This document shows positions 1 to 5,459 of a stretch of DNA of 7,538 bases, piece after piece (the stretch's first letter is position 1; each line of letters opens with the position of its first letter). Source of the DNA: Brevundimonas sp. (GTDB lineage: Bacteria > Pseudomonadota > Alphaproteobacteria > Caulobacterales > Caulobacteraceae); NCBI GenBank assembly GCA_015234495.1, contig JADGMZ010000033.1:1-7538 (forward strand), written 5' to 3'. The position numbers and the translations under genes are program-made. Below the pieces are notes generated by a model. That model saw only the letters and a list, made by a program, of their open reading frames with translations, ran no database searches and was not told the origin of the DNA.

Positions 1-154
1 GACTGCGGCGGGGATCGTCCGGGTCGGGGCGGGCCGCGATCCGGCCGCGGCTGACATAGGCGTAGAGGGTCTGGGCCTTGACCCCCAACCGGGCCAGGGC
101 CTCGCCGCGTCCGATCCAGCGGCCGGCCTGCGATGCTGTCCCTGCCGACTGCAT
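1..154 (-). CDS. N-terminal fragment, probable citrate synthase family protein with helix-turn-helix
   Basis: Only the first 51 codons are present; the gene runs off the left edge. The start is the ATG at 154-152, with a strong ribosome binding site GGAGG at 163-159, four bases upstream. The visible protein carries WIGRGEALARLGV, then TLYAYVSRGRIAARPDP (roughly residues 13-45), and ends in PDDPRRS. This looks like a small MerR/excisionase-type helix-turn-helix (HTH_17) with its wing. From memory, alphaproteobacterial citrate synthase homologues start with just this kind of HTH, including the phrase LYAYVSRG and a PRRS-like turn, before the catalytic domain. No catalytic residue of citrate synthase lies in the window, so the enzyme call rests on that resemblance. 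A free-standing HTH regulator is the alternative. It is transcribed divergently from the cation transporter, so the spacer at 155-279 may serve both genes. Confidence 0.65.
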   Translation of the reverse strand, partial: MQSAGTASQAGRWIGRGEALARLGVKAQTLYAYVSRGRIAARPDPDDPRRS

Positions 155-235
155 GTCGCCTCCGAATGTCCGGGGGGGCCTCGGCTCCCATGGCGCAGGC
201 AGTTTGAAGCCATTTCGTGACGATGCCGCTAACGC

Positions 236-250
236 CGCCAAGTCTTGGCG
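236..250. promoter_or_regulatory. Perfect inverted repeat, possible operator
   Basis: CGCCAAG-T-CTTGGCG is a perfect palindrome with 7-bp arms around one central base. It lies between the divergent HTH/citrate synthase gene and the transporter gene, 29 bp before the likely transporter ATG at 280. Its form suits a dimeric repressor or activator site, but the bound protein is unknown and I do not recognise the motif. It falls inside the longer transporter reading frame if GTG 217 is the start. The codons there (CTA, CCA, AGT, CTT) do not fit the GC3 bias of the gene, which favours a non-coding role. Confidence 0.4.
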
Positions 251-279
251 CCGCCGACGCTTTCCGCGACAAGGCGGCG

Positions 280-1209
280 ATGACCACGACCGTGCCCGAC
301 GACGACGTTCATCTGGCGACCCGCAGCGTGACCCGCCTGGCGGTGGGCGTCGCGATCGTCCTGATCGCATTGAAGGCCTTTGCCCTGGGCGCCTCCGGTT
401 CGGTCTCCATCCTCGCCTCGCTGGCGGACTCCAGCCTGGACCTGATCGCCTCCCTGGCCACCTTCTTCGCCGTACGCTGGGCCGCCGCCCCGCCGGATGC
501 GGAGCATCGTCACGGCCACGGCAAGGGCGAGGCCATGGCCGCGCTGGTGCAAGCCGGCCTGATCTTCGCCTCGTCCCTGTTCATCGGCTGGGAGGCGGTG
601 CAGCGCATCCTCGATCCCCGGCCCGTGAGCTCCGGATACTGGGCCGTGATGGTGGTGCTGGTCTCCATCGCCCTGACCGGCTGGCTGGTGTGGATGCAGG
701 ACCGCGCCATCCGGCGCAGCGGCTCGGTGGCGGTCAAGGCCGACCGCGCCCACTACGCCGCCGACCTGGCCGCCAATGTGGTCGTGCTGATCGGCGTCAT
801 ATCGGGCGCCTTCTTGGCCGCGCCGGGACTGGACGCCGCGGCCGGGCTGATCGTCGCGGTCTGGCTGTTCTGGGGGGCGCTGGGCCTGCTCAAGGAGGCG
901 TCGGACCATCTGCTAGACCGCGCCGTTCCCGACGCCGACCGCATCGCCATCACCACCGCCGTGCTGGCCGATCCGCGGGTCTCGGGCGTCCACCAGCTTC
1001 GCGCGCGCATGGCGGGCCCGGTGATGTCGATCCAGATGCACGTCGACCTCGACCCGAAGCTGACCCTCGCGCAGGCGCATGAAATCGTCGCCGCGGTCGA
1101 ACAACGGCTGCTCGAGGCCTTCCCGCGCGCCGACATCCTGATCCATCCCGATCCGAGGGGGCCCACACGCGTGCAGGATGTTCCGGAGGCCGCCGGGGAA
1201 ACCGCCTGA
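280..1209 (+). CDS. Cation diffusion facilitator (FieF/YiiP-like metal exporter)
   Basis: Inner-membrane proton-coupled exporter of divalent metals, probably zinc and perhaps iron or related ions. Numbered from GTG 217 (330 aa), the first membrane helix holds D71-xxx-D75 (ADSSLD) and the fifth holds H179-xxx-D183 (HYAAD). These are the four residues of the FieF transport site; the DD-HD set is typical of zinc-transporting members. A histidine-rich loop, HRHGHGK (97-103), matches the second metal site. The cytoplasmic C-terminal domain keeps H259, H275, H288, H310 and D312 (IHPD), matching the binuclear dimer site. About six membrane segments span residues 40-225. I prefer ATG 280 (309 aa, near the 300 aa of E. 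coli FieF): AAGG lies five bases upstream and the preceding codons look non-coding. GTG 217 and ATG 223 remain possible. Metal specificity cannot be fixed from sequence alone. Confidence 0.92.
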   Translation: MTTTVPDDDVHLATRSVTRLAVGVAIVLIALKAFALGASGSVSILASLADSSLDLIASLATFFAVRWAAAPPDAEHRHGHGKGEAMAALVQAGLIFASSLFIGWEAVQRILDPRPVSSGYWAVMVVLVSIALTGWLVWMQDRAIRRSGSVAVKADRAHYAADLAANVVVLIGVISGAFLAAPGLDAAAGLIVAVWLFWGALGLLKEASDHLLDRAVPDADRIAITTAVLADPRVSGVHQLRARMAGPVMSIQMHVDLDPKLTLAQAHEIVAAVEQRLLEAFPRADILIHPDPRGPTRVQDVPEAAGETA

Positions 1210-1228
1210 TCAGCCGGGACCCGGATAG

Positions 1229-1243
1229 CTAACGCAGACTTAA
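1229..1243 (+). promoter_or_regulatory. CtrA-box-like motif upstream of fzlA
   Basis: The bases read CTAA-N7-TTAA followed by C. This matches the Caulobacter CtrA consensus TTAA-N7-TTAA at seven of eight positions, with the exact spacing. It sits in the short gap between the transporter stop and fzlA, 24 bp before ATG 1268. AT-rich words are rare at this GC content, which makes the match more notable. I see no convincing -10 element at the usual distance, so whether it would activate or repress is unclear. Confidence 0.45.
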
Positions 1244-1267
1244 CGCCCTGTGGCGCATGCAGCGGTC

Positions 1268-1951
1268 ATGTCGCCCTGCGTCCTGTACCATTTCCCGTTC
1301 GATCCCGGCTCGCGGGCCGCGCGGCTGGCGCTGGGCGAGGCAAAGATCGCATTCTCCGACACCGTCGTACGGCCCTGGGAAGACGGCTGCCCGGTCGCCA
1401 GCCTCAACCCTTCGGGGATGCCGCCGGTGCTTCAGGTCACCGAGGCCGGACGCTCCCTGACCCTGTGCGAGCCGTCCGCGATTCTGGGCTGGCTGGAGGA
1501 TCGCGCCCGCGAACCCTTCCTGATGCCGGCGGACCCGGCCGAACGGGCCGAAACGCGACGACTGGTCGGCTGGTTCGAGCGCCGCTTCAACGACGAGGTC
1601 AATGCTGTCCTGTTGCACGAACGGATGGAGAAGCCGCTGCTGCGCCTGGGACCGCCCGAGGCGCGGCAACTGCGCGCCGGACGGGAGTCGCTGAAGGCCC
1701 ATCTGGCCATGCTGGAGGGCCTGCTGGCGACCCGCGACGCCCTGGCCGGCCGGCGGATCACCCAGGCCGATCTCGTCGCCGCCGCCCACCTGTCGGTGCT
1801 GGACTATTTCGGCGAGGTGCCCTGGGGGGCGTGGCCGGGGCTGAAGACCTGGTACGTGAAGCTGAAGTCCCGCCCCAGTTTCCGCCCCCTGCTGGCGGAC
1901 CGCTTCCCGGGGGTCCAGCCCGCCGTCTGGTATCACGACCTCGACTTCTGA
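1268..1951 (+). CDS. fzlA: FtsZ-binding GST-like protein FzlA
   Basis: Encodes a 227-aa protein of glutathione S-transferase fold. The N-terminal thioredoxin-like domain (about 1-80) has CVLYHFPFDPGSRAARLAL at residues 4-22 and NPSGMPPVL near 47-55. The helical C-terminal domain has the N-capping box TQAD at 165-168. The ending YHDLDF matches the conserved tail that I recall for Caulobacter FzlA, where mutants at D227 and W38 impair function. D224 or D226 and W37 here look like the counterparts. FzlA binds FtsZ filaments in the cytoplasm, favours curved bundles, and is needed for constriction and normal septal wall synthesis. The usual GST motif ES is altered to EPSAI, fitting a non-enzymatic role. 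The longer frame from GTG 1250 is less likely because strand beta-1 starts at once after ATG 1268. No Shine-Dalgarno is seen. queG follows after 24 bp. The alternative is an ordinary GST. Confidence 0.8.
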   Translation: MSPCVLYHFPFDPGSRAARLALGEAKIAFSDTVVRPWEDGCPVASLNPSGMPPVLQVTEAGRSLTLCEPSAILGWLEDRAREPFLMPADPAERAETRRLVGWFERRFNDEVNAVLLHERMEKPLLRLGPPEARQLRAGRESLKAHLAMLEGLLATRDALAGRRITQADLVAAAHLSVLDYFGEVPWGAWPGLKTWYVKLKSRPSFRPLLADRFPGVQPAVWYHDLDF

Positions 1952-1975
1952 GGCTCAAGGCGTCAGACGACGGCC

Positions 1976-3097
1976 ATGGCGGCCGATCCCCGCAATTTCA
2001 TCCGTGACCGCGCGTCGGCCCTCGGCTTCGACGTATGCCGGTTCGCCTCTGCGTCCGAGCCGTGGAGCGCGGGGGAGCGGCTGGCCCATTTCGTCGGCGC
2101 GGGCCGGCATGGCGACATGGGCTGGATGGAGACGACGCTGGAGCGCCGCGCCCACCCCACCTCGATGTGGGCGGAGGCCCGGACCGCCATCGTCCTGGGC
2201 CTGAACTACGGACCCGGCCATGATCCCCTGCCCGAGCTCGCCGACAAGGCGGCGGGATACATCTCGGTCTACGCTCGGGGCGATGACTATCACGAGCTGA
2301 TCAAGGGGCGGCTGAAGACGCTGGCCGGACAGATCGCCGCCCGCACCGGCGAGGAGGTGAAGGTCTTTGTCGACACGGCGCCGCTGATGGAGAAGCCGCT
2401 GGCGCAGCGGGCCGGGGTCGGCTGGCAGGGCAAGCACACCAACCTGCTGTCGCGCAGCCGCGGCAACTGGCTGTTCCTCGGCGTCATCCTGAGCGCGGCG
2501 GCGTTCGAGCCGGATCCGCCCGAGAGCGAACACTGCGGGGCCTGCACCGCCTGCCTGGAGGCCTGCCCGACCAATGCCTTCCCGGCCCCGTTCCAGCTGG
2601 ATGCCCGGCGCTGCCTGTCCTACCTGACCATCGAGTATGCGGGGCCGTGGCCGGTCGAGTTCCGGCCGATGACGGGCTCACGCATCTACGGCTGCGACGA
2701 CTGCCTGGCGGTCTGCCCATGGAACAAGTTCGCCGTCACCTCTCACGAGAGCCGGGTGCAGGCCCGCGAGGCGCTGGTGTCGCCGAGGCTGGAGGACCTG
2801 GCGGGGCTGGACGACCCGGCCTTCCGGGCGCTGTTCTCGAAGAGCCCCGTCAAACGGATCGGGCGTGACCGGTTCGTGCGCAACGTCCTCTATGCGATCG
2901 GCAACAGCGGCGATCCGGGACTGATCGAGGCGGCCCGCGGCCTGCTCGACGACCCGGCGCCGGTGGTGCGGGGCGCGGCGGTCTGGGCGCTGTCGCGGCT
3001 GATGGACGAGGCCGCGTTCGCGGGGCTGGGGGCGGAACGATCGCTCGCCGAGACGGATGCGTCGGTGCGAAGCGAATGGAGCGGCGATCAGGCCTGA
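1976..3097 (+). CDS. queG: Epoxyqueuosine reductase QueG
   Basis: Cytoplasmic iron-sulfur and cobalamin enzyme that reduces epoxyqueuosine to queuosine at the wobble base of tRNAs with GUN anticodons. The 373-aa product has the full family layout. An N-terminal cobalamin-binding region includes VDTAPLMEK, with the presumed catalytic acid D133, and GWQGKHTNLL (149-158). Two [4Fe-4S] cysteine sets follow: C187-xx-C190-xx-C193-xxx-C197-P and C240-xx-C243-xxx-C247-PWN, with C213 in RRCLSYLTIE as the extra ligand. The C-terminus (about 300-345) is a short HEAT-like segment with VVRGAAVWALSRL. Length is normal. The start ATG is the only one that keeps the N-terminus intact; the nearest SD-like AAGG is about 15 bases off, so initiation may depend on coupling to fzlA, 24 bp upstream. 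Its stop overlaps the end of the convergent peptidase gene. Confidence 0.97.
   Translation: MAADPRNFIRDRASALGFDVCRFASASEPWSAGERLAHFVGAGRHGDMGWMETTLERRAHPTSMWAEARTAIVLGLNYGPGHDPLPELADKAAGYISVYARGDDYHELIKGRLKTLAGQIAARTGEEVKVFVDTAPLMEKPLAQRAGVGWQGKHTNLLSRSRGNWLFLGVILSAAAFEPDPPESEHCGACTACLEACPTNAFPAPFQLDARRCLSYLTIEYAGPWPVEFRPMTGSRIYGCDDCLAVCPWNKFAVTSHESRVQAREALVSPRLEDLAGLDDPAFRALFSKSPVKRIGRDRFVRNVLYAIGNSGDPGLIEAARGLLDDPAPVVRGAAVWALSRLMDEAAFAGLGAERSLAETDASVRSEWSGDQA
3088..3097. repeat. 10-bp palindrome shared by two convergent gene ends
   Basis: TCAGGCCTGA is its own reverse complement. Read on either strand it gives CAG GCC TGA, so queG (plus) and the NlpC/P60 gene (minus) both end in Gln-Ala-stop using the same ten base pairs. 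No transcription terminator separates them. Confidence 0.9.
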
Positions 3098-3888
3098 AGG
3101 CGACGGAACACCGGGGCGTCAAAGCCGTCGGCGCGGTAGCGGGCGTCAGCCTCCGCAAGGGTCTCGATGACGACGGAGCCATGATGGCCGGTGGCGTGGA
3201 TCACCCGGTCGGCGTCGAGCATGAAGGCCGAATGGCCGGTCCAGCTGTGGTCGCCCGGCTCGGCCAGCCAGACGACGAGGTCGCCGCGGCGGACCCCGGC
3301 GCGGTCGATGCCGCGGCCGAGCTTGGCCTGCTGGTCTGCGTAGCGGGGACCGGCGAGGCCGCAGGCGTAGAGCGCCTGCTGGATCAGGCCGGAGCAGTCG
3401 GTCGCGGCCGAGGAGCGGGCGCCGAGGCTGTGAGGCACGCCGAGCAGGCGTTCGGCCACCGCAACGGGATCGGCCTCGAAGGCGCCGATGGGGGCGAGAT
3501 CGCCGGCCGCAACCTCCGTCGCATCGGCGACCAGCGCGTTGAGCGGCAGACCGGCGGCGACCGCGGTAACGCGGTGCGTCGGCAGGCGGGCGCCTGGCCG
3601 CAGGGCGGCGGCGGCGACCCAGCCGACCAGGCCGTCGCGACGGGCGCGGCCCCATAGCCGGTCGCCCTTCTGGTCCAGCACGTCGAAGGCTTCGCCGTAG
3701 ATCAGCTGATCGATGCGCTCGGAGGCCGGGTCGGCCTCGGCATGGATGTCGGCGAGCGGCACGGCGGCGTGCATGGGGCGTGCGGCGCGGTAGGCCCGGG
3801 CGCGCACGAGACCTTCCAGCGCTTGGTCGGCCAGGTCGGGCCGCGCGAGCGTGGTGCGAGGATCAGGCGTGGCGGCGTCTGGGGTCAA
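3088..3888 (-). CDS. SH3b-NlpC/P60 family cysteine peptidase
   Basis: A 266-aa putative gamma-D-glutamyl peptidase acting on cell-wall peptides. Residues about 40-130 contain bacterial SH3-like segments (LIYGEAFDVLD at 62-72; GLVGWVAAAAL at 86-96). The NlpC/P60 domain (about 140-262) has catalytic C165 in TDCSGL, H219 in GHSAF and a third polar residue H231 in IHATGHH; RRGDLVVW (200-207) is also typical. There is no signal peptide, so it should be cytoplasmic, as in YkfC-type recycling enzymes. The usual YxWGG stretch before the cysteine is HSLGA here (153-157). The start is TTG at 3888-3886, directly after an in-frame TGA. No other start precedes M39, and family-like sequence begins before that. 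It lies 87 bp downstream of the aminopeptidase on the same strand and is probably cotranscribed with it. Confidence 0.88.
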   Translation of the reverse strand: MTPDAATPDPRTTLARPDLADQALEGLVRARAYRAARPMHAAVPLADIHAEADPASERIDQLIYGEAFDVLDQKGDRLWGRARRDGLVGWVAAAALRPGARLPTHRVTAVAAGLPLNALVADATEVAAGDLAPIGAFEADPVAVAERLLGVPHSLGARSSAATDCSGLIQQALYACGLAGPRYADQQAKLGRGIDRAGVRRGDLVVWLAEPGDHSWTGHSAFMLDADRVIHATGHHGSVVIETLAEADARYRADGFDAPVFRRLQA

Positions 3889-3938
3889 TCAGGGCTCGTC
3901 CGGTTGAGCGGGAAGGATGGCGCGATATGCCGAAAGGG

Positions 3939-3952
3939 CCGTTAACGAACGG
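3939..3952. other. Small hairpin in the 87-bp gap between aminopeptidase and NlpC/P60 genes
   Basis: CCGTT-AACG-AACGG can fold into a 5-bp stem with a 4-base loop on either strand. No T-run follows, so it is not a convincing intrinsic terminator. The rest of the gap (3889-3975) holds no coding sequence that I can support and no good Shine-Dalgarno for the TTG start. Confidence 0.3.
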
Positions 3953-3975
3953 AGGCATTATCGTGGCGCCGACCG

Positions 3976-5364
3976 TCACCCGGCCGGCGAGAAGCGGCGC
4001 GACAGCATCTCGAAACAGGCGCGCAGGCCCTGGGCCTCGCCGCCCTCGGGGCGGCCCGGCTGGGCGCGCGGGTTCCAGGCGAAGATGTCCATGTGCGCCC
4101 AGGCCCCGGTTCCGGGCGCAAAACGCTGCAGGAACAGGGCGGCGGTGATCGATCCGGCCTGGGCCCAGGCGGCCGAGTCGTTGCGGATGTCCGCGATCTC
4201 GCTGTCCAGCGCCGCGCCGTAGCCGGGCCACAACGGCATCGGCCACAGGGGATCGGCCACCGCCCGGGAGGCTTCGACGAGATCCGCGACCAGGGTCTCG
4301 TCCGCGCTGTAGAGCGGCGGCAGTTCGGGGCCGAGCGCGATGCGCGCCGCGCCGGTCAGCGTGGCGAAGTCCAGCGTCAGGTCGGGCGCGTGCTCCCCGG
4401 CGCGGGTGAGGATGTCGGCCAGGATCAGCCGGCCCTCGGCGTCGGTGTTGCCGATCTCGATGGTCAGGCCCTTGCGGCTGGCGAGGATGTCGCCCGGACG
4501 GAAGGCGTCGCCGGAAATGGCGTTCTCCACCGCCGCCACCAGCACCACCAGCCGCACCGGCAGATCGGCCTGCATCACCAGGCGTCCGAGCGCCAGGGCG
4601 TGGGCCGAACCGCCCATATCCTTCTTCATGTTGCGCATGCCGGCCGCGGCCTTGATGTCGAGGCCGCCGGAGTCGAACACCACCCCCTTGCCGACCAGGG
4701 CGACCAGCGGCAGGTCGGCGCGGTCCAGTTTCCAGCCGATTTCGATGACCCGGGGCGCGCGGTGCGCCGCGGCGGCGCGGCCGACGGCATGGACGGCGGG
4801 GTAGTTGTCCTCCAGCAGGGCGTCGCCGGCGGTGACGGCGATCGACGCCCCGGAAGCCTCGGCGATCTCGCGGGCGATGGTCTCGATCTGCAGCGGGCCG
4901 AGGTCGGCGGCCGGGGTGTCGACCATTTCGCGGGCGAGGGCGCAGGCGGCGGCGATCCGAAGGGTGGCGGCGGCGTCGATCCCGGCGCCGACCGCCAGCC
5001 GGGGCGGGCGCGCGGCCCGGGGCTTGTAGCGGTCGAAACGGTAGGCGCCGAGGGCGAAGGCCAGGGCGGCCCGGGCCTCTTCCGTCGTCCCGATTCCCTC
5101 GAAACGCCACACGCCCTCCGGGAGCCGGGCGGCGAGGGCCCGGGCGCTCATCGGATCGAACCGTTCGCCGGCCCCGAACAGGGCGCCCGAGACGCCGTCG
5201 TCGGAACAGGGCAGCAGCAGCACCTGGCCGGCCTTGCCGGCGAAGTCGTTGGCGCGCGCCCAGGCCCCCCAGACGCCCTCGATCGCCTCGCCCTGGCGAA
5301 CCACCCGGACCGGGAGGGCCCCCTCCACTTCGGAAGTCAGCAGGTCAGCATGGAGGACGGACAT
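3976..5364 (-). CDS. M17 leucyl aminopeptidase family protein
   Basis: Cytoplasmic two-metal aminopeptidase that removes N-terminal residues from peptides. The 462-aa product has a weakly conserved N-terminal domain (about 1-140) and a complete catalytic domain. Metal ligands and catalytic residues are all visible with the spacing of bovine LAP: K226, D231 (FDSGG), catalytic K238, D249 (KKDMGG), then D308, E310 and R312 in NTDAEGRL. The frame is open back to 5487, but ATG 5364-5362 is the better start. GGAAAGG lies nine bases upstream, the N-terminus MSVLHADLL fits, and a 5487 start would overlap the divergent TPR gene. It resembles the alphaproteobacterial 'leucyl aminopeptidase family' subgroup rather than long PepA. 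An NlpC/P60 peptidase follows downstream, suggesting a role in breaking down murein peptides. The natural substrate is not shown by sequence. Confidence 0.94.
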   Translation of the reverse strand: MSVLHADLLTSEVEGALPVRVVRQGEAIEGVWGAWARANDFAGKAGQVLLLPCSDDGVSGALFGAGERFDPMSARALAARLPEGVWRFEGIGTTEEARAALAFALGAYRFDRYKPRAARPPRLAVGAGIDAAATLRIAAACALAREMVDTPAADLGPLQIETIAREIAEASGASIAVTAGDALLEDNYPAVHAVGRAAAAHRAPRVIEIGWKLDRADLPLVALVGKGVVFDSGGLDIKAAAGMRNMKKDMGGSAHALALGRLVMQADLPVRLVVLVAAVENAISGDAFRPGDILASRKGLTIEIGNTDAEGRLILADILTRAGEHAPDLTLDFATLTGAARIALGPELPPLYSADETLVADLVEASRAVADPLWPMPLWPGYGAALDSEIADIRNDSAAWAQAGSITAALFLQRFAPGTGAWAHMDIFAWNPRAQPGRPEGGEAQGLRACFEMLSRRFSPAG

Positions 5365-5373
5365 CGGCGGCGG

Positions 5374-5380
5374 CCTTTCC
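5374..5380 (-). promoter_or_regulatory. Ribosome binding site of the aminopeptidase gene
   Basis: GGAAAGG on the minus strand, nine bases before ATG 5364. It decides the start in favour of 5364 over the longer frame from 5487. Five of its bases sit in the loop of a possible 5-bp GC hairpin (CGGCC-GGAAA-GGCCG). Confidence 0.6.
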
Positions 5381-5399
5381 GGCCGGACGGCGGCCGATC

Positions 5400-5414
5400 T
5401 TAACCAAGGATTGA
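5400..5414 (+). promoter_or_regulatory. CtrA-box-like motif in divergent promoter region
   Basis: TTAA-N7-TTGA matches the CtrA consensus TTAA-N7-TTAA at seven of eight positions. It lies in the 95-bp spacer (5365-5459) between the divergent aminopeptidase and TPR genes. The second half also begins TTGACG, like a -35 element on the plus strand, but no clear -10 follows at 16-18 bp. The call is tentative. Confidence 0.3.
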
Positions 5415-5459
5415 CGCGGAGGCCCGAGTCTGGACCCGAACCTTCCGGAGCGCCCTTCC

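Noticed and set aside
78..1082. Plus-strand frame of 334 codons over the transporter
   Set aside because: Arg/Gly-rich shadow in a different frame from the clear cation diffusion facilitator.
1214..1224. CCGGG-A-CCCGG as a terminator after the transporter gene
   Set aside because: The arms leave a one-base loop and no T-run follows, so it is not an intrinsic terminator by the usual rules.
3863..5110. Long minus-strand frame (415 codons) overlapping the aminopeptidase in another frame
   Set aside because: The Arg/Pro/Gly-rich product with no motifs is a frame shadow of the real gene. It also overlaps the start of the NlpC/P60 gene.
4093..5403. Long plus-strand open frame (436 codons) opposite the aminopeptidase
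   Set aside because: It is antisense to a gene with every M17 catalytic residue in place. The translation is low-complexity Gly/Arg/Ala with no domain, as expected in GC-rich DNA with few stop codons.
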